From: Geobacteraceae bacterium | GTDB lineage: Bacteria > Desulfobacterota > Desulfuromonadia > Geobacterales > Pseudopelobacteraceae | Direction: 5' to 3' | NCBI GenBank assembly: GCA_016720395.1 | Contig: JADKKR010000002.1 | Coordinates: 124,001 to 188,000, forward strand | DNA: 64,000 nt | Shown here: positions 9,039 through 17,705 of the stretch, in pieces | Position numbering within the stretch: position 1 is the stretch's first letter | Layout of the letters: every line of letters starts with the position of its first letter | Position numbers and translations under genes: made by a program | Notes under the pieces: model-generated | What the model was told of the DNA's origin: nothing | Database searches by the model: none | The model's input: the letters and a program-made list of their open reading frames with translations, nothing else

Positions 9039-10295
9039 TCACTCGCGCACCTGTCCATCCCCATAGACGATGAACTTGGTGGTCGTCAGATCCTCCAGCC
9101 CCATGGGGCCGAAGGAGTGCAGCTTGGTAGTGGAGATGCCGATCTCGGCCCCCAGGCCGAGCTGGTTGCCGTCGGCAAAGCGCGTGGAGGCGTTGACCAT
9201 CACGCAGGATGAGTTGACCTCTCGAATAAAACGCTGGGCACGGCTGTAGTCGCTGGTGATGATCGATTCGGTATGCAGTGAGCCGTAGCGGTTGATGTGG
9301 GCGATGGCTGCATCCATATCGTCCACCACACGGCAGGCCAGGATCAGCTCCAGATATTCGGCCGGCCAGTCGCTTTCTGTGGCCGGTGTCGCATTCGGGG
9401 CAAATTTTCTGAAATCATCATCTCCTCTCAGCTCCACCTGCAGCCGGCCCAGGGTCGCGGCTATGCGCGGGATGAAAGCGGCAGCCACTGATCTGTTGAT
9501 CAGCAGCGTCTCCAGCGCGTTGCAGACGCCGGGGCGCTGGACCTTGGAATTGACGATGATCCGCTCCGCCATGTCAAAATCGGCACTCTCGTCCACAAAG
9601 ATGTGACAGACCCCCTTGTAGTGCTTGATGACCGGGATGCGCGAGTTCTCCACCACGAACCGGATCAGGCTCTCTCCGCCGCGCGGGATGATCAGGTCGA
9701 TGGACTGCTCCTGTTTGAGCATCTCCAGCACCCCTTCACGCTCGGTGAACGGAATCAGCGACAGGGCCGCCACCGGGATGCCCATCTGCTTCATGACCCC
9801 CTGCAGGATTTCGGCAATGGCACGATTGGAATGAATCGCCTCGGAACCACCCCTCAGGATAACGGCATTGCCGGCCTTGAGGCAGAGGGCCGCGGCATCG
9901 GCGGTGACATTGGGGCGCGCCTCGTAGATGATGCCGATAGTCCCCAGAGGGATGCGCATCTTGCCGACCATCATTCCATTGGGACGCTTGCGCATCCCGG
10001 CGACCTCACCCACCGGGTCCGGCAGGGCAGCCACCTCACACAGGGCGTCGGCGATGCCGGAGATGCGTTTTTCATCCAGCATCAGGCGGTCCAGCATGGC
10101 CGGGGAAAGCCCTTTCTGTGCGCCCGACTCCAGATCCCGGGCATTTTCCGCGACGAGGTGTCCGGCCTGTTCCCGGAGTGCAGCCGCCATGGCCAGCAGC
10201 ATAGCATTCTTGGTAGCGGTGGAAAGACGTGCCATGGCCAGTGATGCCTCGCGGGCCTCGGCGGCCATGTGCGCAACCTGTGCGGCAATGGTCAT
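9039..10295 (-). CDS. proA: glutamate-5-semialdehyde dehydrogenase (gamma-glutamyl phosphate reductase)
   Basis: About 418 residues, as in other ProA proteins. The aldehyde dehydrogenase fold is clear, with the catalytic cysteine in QRPGVCNALETLLI and the NADPH-binding region around GTIGIIYEARPNVT. It reduces gamma-glutamyl phosphate to glutamate-5-semialdehyde in cytoplasmic proline synthesis. The ATG giving MTIAAQ follows GGGAG by eight bases and is preferred to one seven codons earlier. proB is not in this window. Confidence 0.96.
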   Translation of the reverse strand: MTIAAQVAHMAAEAREASLAMARLSTATKNAMLLAMAAALREQAGHLVAENARDLESGAQKGLSPAMLDRLMLDEKRISGIADALCEVAALPDPVGEVAGMRKRPNGMMVGKMRIPLGTIGIIYEARPNVTADAAALCLKAGNAVILRGGSEAIHSNRAIAEILQGVMKQMGIPVAALSLIPFTEREGVLEMLKQEQSIDLIIPRGGESLIRFVVENSRIPVIKHYKGVCHIFVDESADFDMAERIIVNSKVQRPGVCNALETLLINRSVAAAFIPRIAATLGRLQVELRGDDDFRKFAPNATPATESDWPAEYLELILACRVVDDMDAAIAHINRYGSLHTESIITSDYSRAQRFIREVNSSCVMVNASTRFADGNQLGLGAEIGISTTKLHSFGPMGLEDLTTTKFIVYGDGQVRE

Positions 10296-10405
10296 ATAAC
10301 AAACTCCCTTGCACAAAAAAATCCCACCCGGACTTCAGTGAGATTACAGTTTACGGTAAACGGCTGGTAGCTTCAAGCAATAAACCTCATACCAGCTTGC
10401 GCAAT

Positions 10406-10518
10406 AACACAGAGTAACGGAGCAACAGAGAAATCACAACCTTGTATATAACCTGTCGGGGAGGTCCGGGGGAACTTCAAAAAACAATTCCCGGATTTTC
10501 TCTGTTGCTCTGTGTTTC
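10406..10518. repeat. dispersed inverted-repeat element, copy A
   Basis: Outer arms match each other in inverted orientation: AACACAGAG...AGCAACAGAGAAA at the left and TTTTCTCTGTTGCTCTGTGTTT at the right, enclosing about 65 bp without a gene. Two related elements with CACAGAGGACACAGAG arms occur at 11375-11518 and 48199-48329. It sits between proA and draT. Confidence 0.6.
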
Positions 10519-10539
10519 AATTGTTTTTCAGGATAAAGA

Positions 10540-11334
10540 CTACACCGTACACATCACCTGGCGCACCCGGTATTCCCCGCCGATGACCAGGTATTCTCCC
10601 TCACCTTTCAGGATGCTGCCCGGGAGGAGGTCATTATAAAAGAAGACCTTGCTGAGCGGTACGCGCACCTCCCAGACCGTGGAGCCGAATTCCCAGGCCC
10701 GTTCCTCGTCCGAGGTACATGAAACCAGGTTGTTCAGGCGCACGATCTGTTCGCGCTTGGCAACCTGTTCGATGACATCATGTTCGCTGGCATCGTAGGT
10801 CCCGCGGTACAGTGTGATGATCGGAGTGTGCGGATATTTGCGCAGCAGCTCGAACTGGCAGTATTCGTAAAGGATATCCAGCTGTGACTGGATGGCGTTA
10901 GTGCGGGCACTGCCCTTCATGACATCCACGGAGAACTCGAAATAGGCCTGGCTGTGAATGCCGTCAATCCTGGCGCGATGATAAGTGGGGGTAATGCCCA
11001 TGCGGCTTTCCACCCAGCGTTTGAGCACCGCTCCCTCGACAGAGTTGGAATCCATCATCCAGCCGCGCAGGAAGCGCAGGTAACTGTTCCTGATGCTTTT
11101 CCGGGCGGTATCGGTCTGATCCTGCCAGTGGTGCAGCTGGAACTTGACCGACATGAAATCATTGAAGACCAAAGCCCGTTCCTCCTGGGAGCCAATCGAC
11201 ACAAGTCTTTCAAAAAGAAAGCGGTTACCCTCCTTAACCCCCTGGATCTCCAGAGGTTGCGGATTGTCGTTGAAATGCCGCGAGGCGATGACCCAGGGCG
11301 GAAGGTTGCAGTTGTTGAAGGATCCGTTGTGCAT
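10540..11334 (-). CDS. draT: NAD(+)-dinitrogen-reductase ADP-D-ribosyltransferase
   Basis: 264 residues, resembling DraT throughout, including the segments SNSVEGAVLKRWVESR, HSQAYFEFSVDVMKGSARTNAIQ and PIITLYRGTYDASEH. DraT transfers ADP-ribose from NAD to an arginine of NifH when ammonium or darkness/energy stress appears, switching nitrogenase off. The NifH encoded here carries the target arginine in its GCAGRGVI loop. The partner hydrolase gene draG is not in this window. It lies downstream of the nif operon, separated from nifX by an inverted-repeat element, and may have its own promoter. Confidence 0.88.
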   Translation of the reverse strand: MHNGSFNNCNLPPWVIASRHFNDNPQPLEIQGVKEGNRFLFERLVSIGSQEERALVFNDFMSVKFQLHHWQDQTDTARKSIRNSYLRFLRGWMMDSNSVEGAVLKRWVESRMGITPTYHRARIDGIHSQAYFEFSVDVMKGSARTNAIQSQLDILYEYCQFELLRKYPHTPIITLYRGTYDASEHDVIEQVAKREQIVRLNNLVSCTSDEERAWEFGSTVWEVRVPLSKVFFYNDLLPGSILKGEGEYLVIGGEYRVRQVMCTV

Positions 11335-11374
11335 GGCAGGTCATCACCTCATTGTGAAGATTACAAACCTTTAT

Positions 11375-11518
11375 GCCACAGAGGACACAGAGGGCTCAGA
11401 GAAAACCAAACTCATTTAGAGGGTAACACCAAAATAATATTAGTTTTTAACTACCGCGGGATAGTATTTTTACTCATCCATCGGTTATGCTGTTGACTCC
11501 TCTGTGTTCTCTGTGACC
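11375..11518. repeat. dispersed inverted-repeat element, copy B
   Basis: Left arm GCCACAGAGGACACAGAGGG and right arm CTCCTCTGTGTTCTCTGTGACC are imperfect inverted repeats around about 100 bp of AT-rich sequence. Related to the elements at 10406 and 48199. It occupies almost the whole gap between draT and the nifX-like gene. Confidence 0.6.
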
Positions 11519-11525
11519 AAAGCCT

Positions 11526-11855
11526 TTACAAGATTTTCGCCAGTTCTACCAGCGTCGCCTTGATCGGCCCGCTCACGACAAACGGTTCGACACCCAGTTT
11601 CTCCAGTTCACCTTTAGGATGTTCCCCCATCTGAGCCGTCACCACCGCCCGGCAGCCCTCCAGTGCTTCGGCAATCCCCTTCAGCACGTGCCCCCGCAGG
11701 GGGTGCTCGGGATCAAAGCTGCAATAGCGCTCCACAATCTTCTCGTCGACCAGCCTGGCGTCCCCGCCGTCAACGTCATAGATCAGGAAACGTTCGGCGT
11801 GGCCGAAGTGCTGGTTGATCTCCCTGCCATCCTTGGATGCGACTGCGATCAGCAT
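11526..11855 (-). CDS. NifX/NifB-type dinitrogenase iron-molybdenum cofactor binding protein
   Basis: 109 residues from the ATG that follows GGGGAGG by six bases; the frame upstream of it is unlikely to be translated. It is a single NifX-type domain with the family signature NQHFGHAERFLIYDV near residue 25. Such proteins carry NifB-co or FeMo-co precursors between NifB, NifEN and apo-nitrogenase. The HFG motif and location directly after the nif ferredoxin support the role. It is one of two such genes here; which corresponds to NifX, NafY or a NifB-tail homologue is not decidable. Confidence 0.85.
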   Translation of the reverse strand: MLIAVASKDGREINQHFGHAERFLIYDVDGGDARLVDEKIVERYCSFDPEHPLRGHVLKGIAEALEGCRAVVTAQMGEHPKGELEKLGVEPFVVSGPIKATLVELAKIL

Positions 11856-11959
11856 GACGTACCTCCCCTGCAAAAGCCCCCCGGACACGCACATCTGTCC
11901 GGGGACCTTTCGCCTGTGCGACCCGCAACGCGGGAAGCATTCATTCAACTCATGCCTGA

Positions 11960-12244
11960 TTATGAAGTGTATCCGTAGCCGTGTGCCTCAACCGGCTCAA
12001 ACGAAAAACACTTCTTGGGACAGGTCCGTCCGCAGGCCTGGCAGCCGATACAATTTCCGGCAGTGGCGACCGTCATATAGGCCTTTGCAGTCTCCTCGGT
12101 ATCCACCTCTTCGTATGCCAGTACGTCCATGGCACAGGCCTTGTAGCAGCGGCCGCAGCCGATACAGAGATCCTTCTCGATTGCCTTGATGAACTGCGGT
12201 GTCCACTCATGTCCGTCTTTTGTCAAACCTGTGATAAATGACAT
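11960..12244 (-). CDS. fdxB: nif-specific ferredoxin III (2[4Fe-4S])
   Basis: 94 residues with two cysteine clusters, CIGCGRCYKAC near residue 27 and CIGCQACGRTC near residue 65, each with the CxxCxxCxxxC spacing of 2[4Fe-4S] ferredoxins. The N-terminus and spacing between clusters match the nif-associated ferredoxin III family. A probable role is electron delivery to nitrogenase cofactor assembly or to NifH; the donor is unknown. AAAGGAGG lies seven bases before the ATG. It is flanked by two NifX-like genes. Confidence 0.85.
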   Translation of the reverse strand: MSFITGLTKDGHEWTPQFIKAIEKDLCIGCGRCYKACAMDVLAYEEVDTEETAKAYMTVATAGNCIGCQACGRTCPKKCFSFEPVEAHGYGYTS

Positions 12245-12331
12245 TTTACATCCTCCTTTGTGTGTTGTCGGGCTGTACCCTGTGTTGAATGCTGATGAGC
12301 TTTTATCCGGCGAGAGGTTTCCCGGCCAGAT

Positions 12332-12718
12332 CTACTCGTCCAAAAATGATGCTGCCTGTCCCTTGTTCATCGCCTTACGCAGCCAGGGGGGCGGATTTCC
12401 CCGCAGTACCTCCTGAAAACGCTCCACCGTTTCCTTCAGGCTTACCTCCGCATTGGTCTTCATGGGGTGAATCTTGTGCGCAACCAGCTTGGCCGCTGCC
12501 GGGCCACCGATCTGCATGGTGTAGACAATGGCGCAATCTGTCAGCACCTTGGCCCGGGCAGCGATGCGGTCCTCCTCGTCAGTGCCATGTTCACCGACGC
12601 TGACCGCCTCCAAAAACTCTGCCTGGTCCGGCCCGACCTCCCAGATGTGGAAGCTCTGGCACTGGCCGAAGTGCTGGTCGATAGTTTCCCCGGTTGATGT
12701 GGTAAATGCAATTTTCAT
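12332..12718 (-). CDS. nifX: NifX-like cofactor carrier protein
   Basis: 128 residues from the ATG preceded by AAGGAG with seven-base spacing. The NifX/NifB C-terminal-type domain carries the DQHFGQCQSFHIWEV signature near residue 15, and a Trp-containing C-terminal tail (NPPPWLRKAMNKG) follows. Family members bind the FeMo-co precursor released from NifEN. It is the first gene after nifEN, the normal nifX position, which is why I give it the symbol. Confidence 0.82.
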   Translation of the reverse strand: MKIAFTTSTGETIDQHFGQCQSFHIWEVGPDQAEFLEAVSVGEHGTDEEDRIAARAKVLTDCAIVYTMQIGGPAAAKLVAHKIHPMKTNAEVSLKETVERFQEVLRGNPPPWLRKAMNKGQAASFLDE

Positions 12719-12769
12719 GGGTTGTCTCCTTATGTTTTCATCAAGCATCTTTGCAGGAATGTCGATTTT

Positions 12770-12873
12770 TCATCCTGTCAAAGCTGTCAAGGGATTGCAC
12801 GGAGGCGTAGCAGCGCTACGCCGCACAAGTAATCCCGAAGACTTACGCCGACAGGGTGGAAAAGCGGCGTTCC
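12770..12873. repeat. palindrome-containing repeat downstream of nifEN
   Basis: The gap between nifEN and nifX contains a near-perfect hairpin GGCGTAG/CTACGCC (about 12804-12822). Read on the minus strand it begins CGCCGCTTTTCCACCCTG just after the nifEN stop. A related start (CGCCGCTTTTCCGCCCTG) follows the nifK stop at 16070-16090, with a similar GTCGCTGCTACGCC stretch, so this is probably a dispersed non-coding repeat. Confidence 0.45.
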
Positions 12874-15685
12874 TTAGTTATGCGCCAGTTTCTGCGCCTC
12901 TTTGGCATTGGCCTGGAACAGGTTGGCCGTCTCGAAGACCAGATTGAGTGTCCCACGGTAGCCGACCCAGACCTTCTGGTGGGCGCCCAGACGGTCGAAG
13001 ACCGGCAGGCCGGCCCGCAGATGGGCGCCAATCTTAAGCTTGTTGGCCGCCTGGCGGCCGTTTGAGTTGGCCACGATCAGGTCGGCGCCGATGGCCGCCG
13101 TCTCCAGGTCTTCCAGGTCGCCGACGAAGACGTTGTCGCTGGGCAGAGCGTCCAGCCCCCGGGTGCGGGTGGCGGAAAGCGCCGCCTGGATCTCGCAGCC
13201 CATGCCGGCCAGGAAACCGGTCAGGGTCTTGAGGTTGTCCGACTCCAGGGCGATGGCCACCTTCTTGGTGCCGAACTGGTAGTGGCTGTCCACCATGGCA
13301 TCCATCAGGCGCGAGCGCCAGCGGCGATGCTTGTCCGGGATCGGGCGGCCGCTGATGACTGCCAGAACTTCCATGAACCTGTCGGTCTCGGCCAGGCCGG
13401 TCAGGGAGGTGAAGCCGTAGGCCGGAATACCGAATTTTTCCTTGAGCCTGTTCCCGGCTTTGGCCAGGGAATCACCCACATACAACGTTGCGATGCTGCG
13501 CCCGGCCTTGCGAATCTCATCCACCGGGATACCACCGGTCGAAAGCGGCGAGACCACATCGTCGATATGACCGTCCATGGCATTGGAGATATCCGGGATC
13601 GTCAGCACGGTCAGGCCGAAGGATTCCACCAGCTCTTTGATCTCTTCCACATCAGCCGGCGTCAGGTGTGCACCCGGGAGCAGGTTGACCTGCCCGGACA
13701 CCGTTGTGCCACCCTCCGCCAGACTGGAGACAATCGATTCGACCGCTGCCGCGTAGCCTTCCTGCAGCGAACCGCAGTAATCAGGGGTTGAGGCCCAGAT
13801 GATCGGGACCCGCTCATGCTCCGGATGTTCCTCGCGGTACTGCTTGATGGCGCTGTTGACGTCATCACCCATGGTCTCGGTCAGTCCGGTGGTCATGACC
13901 CCCACCACCCGGGGACTGAACTTCTCTATCACGCGGCTGATGCCTTTTTTCAGATTGTCCCAACCGCCGAAGATGGCGCTGTCCTCGCTCATGGCGGTGG
14001 CATTCAGGGCGATGGACTCCTTGTAGTGCCGCGAGAGCTGCAGGCGGATGAAGGTCGAACAGCCCTGGGCCCCGTGCAGCAGACCGAGCATGTTGTCGAT
14101 CCCCAGGTAGGCCATGGTGGCCCCCAGGGCCGGCGAGTTTTTCTGCGGGTTGACCGTGGCGGCCTTGGTAGAGACCTTGACCCGCGAAGCTGATATATCT
14201 TCGCCCAGATATGTCTCGGCATGGCTGGCGGACTCTGCCAGATCCGCTGCCAGTTGATCAGCACTCTTTTCCCAGGGAGCCGGGGCATTCAGGGTCGCCC
14301 AGATCGGGTTGTTGACCGTCATGTCCAGCTGTCTTGAAAAGGTCACCATCCCCTCATAGCCGGCATAGGGGTGTGATCGGCCATGGTTGATGTCCATGAA
14401 GGGGGTCTTGGTCTTGAGTGCCAGGAACTTGGTCTTGCCTCCGGCCACGATCAGGTCGGGCATCTTCTCGCGCATGACCGCCAGCAGGCCGGCCGTGGAA
14501 GTGTCCTCGATGATTGTGGCGTCCTTGTGCATCAGACCCTTCATGCGGTAGAAGTCCTCCAGGGTCGAGTTCTGTGTACCGGCCGCCAGCACCTCTACAC
14601 CCAGTTCGGTCAGGGAATTGACCATCGACCAGGTCTTGACCCCTCCGGTGAACAGTACGGCGGTCTTGCCCTCCAGTCGCGCCCGGTAGGGTGCGATAGC
14701 GGCCCGGCATTTATCCTCTTCCTCCTCGATCAACCGTTCCACCCGATCCTGCATGGTCCGCTTCTCCAGACCGTTGACGATATTGTCCAGCTCGCGGGCG
14801 ATGTCGCGCAGCGCCTTGGCGGTGTCGGTCATGCCGTAGAAGGATTCCTCCAGATAGGGCATGCCGTAGGTCTTCTGCATTTTCTTGGCAAGGTTGGTCA
14901 GAGACTTGGAGCAGATGATGATATTGAGCTTGGCCCGGTGGGCGTAGCGCAGCTCCTCGAATTTGGCATCACCACTGAAGCAGGACAGCACCTGGATCCC
15001 CAACCGGTCAAAGAGCGGCAGCATGCCCCACAGATCACCGGCGATGTTATACTCGCCGATCAGGTTGATCGGGTATTCACCAAGAAACGGGGGTTCGGTC
15101 GTGCCGATCACGTACTTGAACATGATCTCGCCGGCCAGCCGGTTACCGATGTTCTTGTCGCCGATGAAGCCGGGGGTATTGATCGGGATCACCGGAATGG
15201 TGACTTTTTCTGCTGCCGCCGTGCAGACCGCCTCCACATCATCGCCGGTCATGGCGGTCACGCAGGTGGCATAGACGAAGATGGCCCGGGCCTGGTCCTT
15301 ATAACGTTCGGCCAGATCGAGGATCGCCTTGTAGAGCTTCTTCTCGCCGCCGAAGATGACGTCGTTTTCCAGCATCTCGGTGGTAAAGCCGCGCCGGTAG
15401 AGCTGGGCATCGGAAGAGCGGGCACCGCGGTTGTCCCAGGAGTTCCCGGCGCAGCCGATCGGGCCGTGAACCAGGTGGATCACATCGGTGATCGGCATCA
15501 GCACCACGCGGGCGCCGTCATAGGCGCAGGAGCGCTCGGTCCCCTCACCCGGCTCGGATTTCTTGCAGAACTTGGGGGCGCCCTTATCGTGGGTCTCGCA
15601 GTTGTCGGTGTCGTACCAGTCGGGCTTGATATATCCCTTGTCGGCTCTTCGTCTGTTCTGCCGCTAACGAAAAACAGCGCTCCAT
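12874..15685 (-). CDS. nifEN: nitrogenase cofactor scaffold NifE-NifN fusion, apparent frameshift near the start
   Basis: One polypeptide of about 930 residues joins NifE (first half) and NifN (second half, starting near the segment KNSPALGATMAYLGI). NifEN matures the FeMo-co precursor before transfer to NifDK. NifE conserved pieces are VHGPIGCAGNSWDNRGARSS and ENDVIFGGEKKL; NifN shows HGAQGCSTFIRL and DSAIFGGWDN. The frame holding the cluster-ligand cysteines upstream (SCAYDGARVV, NCETHDKG) runs back to a stop at 15664-15666 without any start codon. A different frame supplies ATG at 15685 and MERCFSLAAEQT. Joining both near 15650 by removal of one A restores a continuous NifE N-terminus. So either a sequencing indel or a damaged gene. 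Confidence 0.85.
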
Positions 15686-15750
15686 TTCATCCGGGATGAA
15701 GATGGTGGCGCCGTTGCCGAAAATACTATCCTGATTGTTACCTACTCCAT

Positions 15751-15768
15751 TAGCATGTGCTGTGCCAA
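15751..15768 (-). promoter_or_regulatory. sigma-54 promoter of nifEN
   Basis: Minus-strand TTGGCACAGCACATGCTA fits the -24/-12 pattern: GG and GC separated by exactly ten bases, inside a TGGCAC core. Transcription would start about 12 bases downstream, around 15740, giving a short leader before nifEN. Nitrogen regulation via sigma-54 is expected for a nif gene. Confidence 0.75.
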
Positions 15769-16091
15769 GTCGGCTGTAACTTATAAAGGTCTGTATTTTA
15801 TGGTATTATTAAGCAGCACCCCGTTTACCGGCCGCCGGCATGATTATTTTTTGTGCAGATTGCTGACCGCCGGCACCAGAAAGCCCCCCCGGATCCCGGG
15901 CACCCCAAAAACAGGCAGTTCCGCCCCCTGGGAGAGGAGATTTTTCGTCGGCTCTGGGCGGTCGGTTACTGTGTTGTTCGATATTCAGGCCTAGGCGGCG
16001 CCGGTGTGGGGCAGGGGGAAGGGGCGTAGCAGCGACCCACGCCACCCGATCCGCACCGGCAACGAACGCAGGGCGGAAAAGCGGCGGACCA
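15769..16091. other. nifK-nifEN intergenic region
   Basis: About 320 bases without a gene. The part near nifK resembles the repeat after nifEN. Homopolymeric C and G stretches occur around 15880-15935. I found neither a clear terminator with a T-run nor an upstream activator site of the TGT-N10-ACA type. Confidence 0.4.
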
Positions 16092-17561
16092 CTAGCGCAT
16101 CAATTCGAAGAAGCGGTCTTCACAGGTCTCATCCTTGATATCGATAAACTTGTTGCAGATCTCGGTGACCATGTTGACAACGCCCTGGTAGCCGATGATC
16201 GGGTAGCGGTGCTTGTTGACCCGGTCAAAGATCGGGAAACCGAAGCGGAACAGTGGTACGCCGGCGTCGCGTGCGGCAAACTTGCCATGGCTGTCACCGA
16301 TGACCGCATCGACCTTATCGGTCATCAGCAGGGAACGTAGATGCCAGAGGTCCTTGTTCATGTAGATCTTGCAGCCTTTACCATACATGGAACCGTCCAG
16401 CAGCGTCTGCAGCTCTTTCTCCACCTTCTTGCTGCCGCGGCTGCAGAGGATGTGGTGCGGCCGGGCACCCATCTCCAGCAGGAAGGAGACATAGCCCATC
16501 AGGTAATCCGGATCGCCGTAAACGGCGAACTTCTTGCCGTGCATATACTGCTGAGAGTCGGTCATGGCATCCACGGCGCGGCCGCGCTCGTTCTTCAGTG
16601 ATGCGGGTACATCCTTGCCGAACAGTTCGGCGATCTTCATGATCAGGGCGTCGGTCTTCTCGATACCCATCGGCATCGGCATGCTGACATGCTTGCCGGA
16701 GTAATTGTCCTTGATCCAGCTGAAGGTCTTGGGTGTTGCATACGGTCCGATGGCGATGGTGGCCTTGCCGTTGATCGAATCGGCAGCTTCATCCAGCTTG
16801 GTCCCGCCGGCATAGATGTGGTAGGTGCCGTCGCAGGGGGATTCAAAGGTGTCGCCGATATCCGCCAGAAGCGTATAAGGGATGCCGAACTCTTTCAGGA
16901 TGCGACGGTATTCGCGGTAGTCACCGGTGTTGAAGTCACAGCCGGCAATCAGGTTGAGTTTACCGGTGCAGCGCCCTTCCACCTGCTTATCCTCGGTCAA
17001 GGTCTGCAGTATCGAGACCAGCATGGAATCATAACCGTGGATATGGGTACCGTTAAAGCTGGGGGTGTTGGCAAACGGTACCGGCAGTTCCTTGGGTACG
17101 AACGCTTTCTGTTTGGCGTTCTTGATGAAGGCGGTCAGGTCGTCGCCGATAACTTCCGGCATGCAGGAGGTAAAGACGGCGATCATCTTGGGCTTGTAGA
17201 GAGCGTGAGCATTCTCGAGCCCTTCGTGAAGGTTGTTCTGGCCGCCGAACACGGCGCCGTCTTCGGTCATGGCGTCCGATACCGCAGGAGCCGGCTCGCG
17301 GAAGTGACGGTTGAGAGTCGAACGGTAGTAGGAAGCGCAGCCCTGTGAGCCATGTACGAACGGCAGGGTACCTTCAAAGCCGTGGGCGGCCAGCTGCGCG
17401 CCCAGCGGCTGACAGGCGTGGGCCGTATTGATAACCAGCGCCTGGCGGGCAAAGTTCTTTTCTTTATACTCTTCCGAGTTGATCCAGTTCTTGACGCGCT
17501 CGATCTCTTCGGGGGTTGTCTCGACTATGGTTTTGACTTCAAGTCCTAATAGATTTGCCAT
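16092..17561 (-). CDS. nifK: nitrogenase molybdenum-iron protein beta chain
   Basis: 489 residues from the ATG preceded by AAAGGAG with six-base spacing (MANLLGLEVKT). P-cluster and structural motifs are present: NTAHACQPLGAQLA, VHGSQGCASYYRST and EDGAVFGGQNNL. It pairs with NifD to form the MoFe protein that reduces N2. The chain is shorter at the N-terminus than the Azotobacter-type beta subunit, as in group II nitrogenases of anaerobes. It follows nifD by about 145 bp that contain palindromic repeats. Confidence 0.97.
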   Translation of the reverse strand: MANLLGLEVKTIVETTPEEIERVKNWINSEEYKEKNFARQALVINTAHACQPLGAQLAAHGFEGTLPFVHGSQGCASYYRSTLNRHFREPAPAVSDAMTEDGAVFGGQNNLHEGLENAHALYKPKMIAVFTSCMPEVIGDDLTAFIKNAKQKAFVPKELPVPFANTPSFNGTHIHGYDSMLVSILQTLTEDKQVEGRCTGKLNLIAGCDFNTGDYREYRRILKEFGIPYTLLADIGDTFESPCDGTYHIYAGGTKLDEAADSINGKATIAIGPYATPKTFSWIKDNYSGKHVSMPMPMGIEKTDALIMKIAELFGKDVPASLKNERGRAVDAMTDSQQYMHGKKFAVYGDPDYLMGYVSFLLEMGARPHHILCSRGSKKVEKELQTLLDGSMYGKGCKIYMNKDLWHLRSLLMTDKVDAVIGDSHGKFAARDAGVPLFRFGFPIFDRVNKHRYPIIGYQGVVNMVTEICNKFIDIKDETCEDRFFELMR

Positions 17562-17626
17562 GATGTACTCCTTTGGGGTCGGCGACCAATCTGTCGCACA
17601 ACCGAGTTGTTGTATAACCTCTACCA

Positions 17627-17698
17627 CCCCTAGCCCCTCCTAATCTAGGAGGGGGACTTTATAGCTCCCCCTCCTGATTCAGGAGGGGGCCGGGGGGT
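17627..17698. repeat. tandem GC-rich palindromes between nifD and nifK
   Basis: Two short hairpins lie side by side: CCCCTCCTAATCTAGGAGGGG (about 17636-17654) and CCCCCTCCTGATTCAGGAGGGGG (about 17667-17688). They sit in the middle of the nifHDK transcript, so they may be mRNA-processing or stability elements, or simply a dispersed repeat. Confidence 0.6.
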
Positions 17699-17705
17699 GG
17701 TTAAC

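Noticed and set aside
14383..15699. 438-codon open frame opposite nifEN
   Set aside because: Antisense shadow of the NifE part, without translation signals.
15769..16091. NifA upstream activator site (TGT-N10-ACA) before nifEN
   Set aside because: Several TGT triplets were tested and none has ACA at the right distance.
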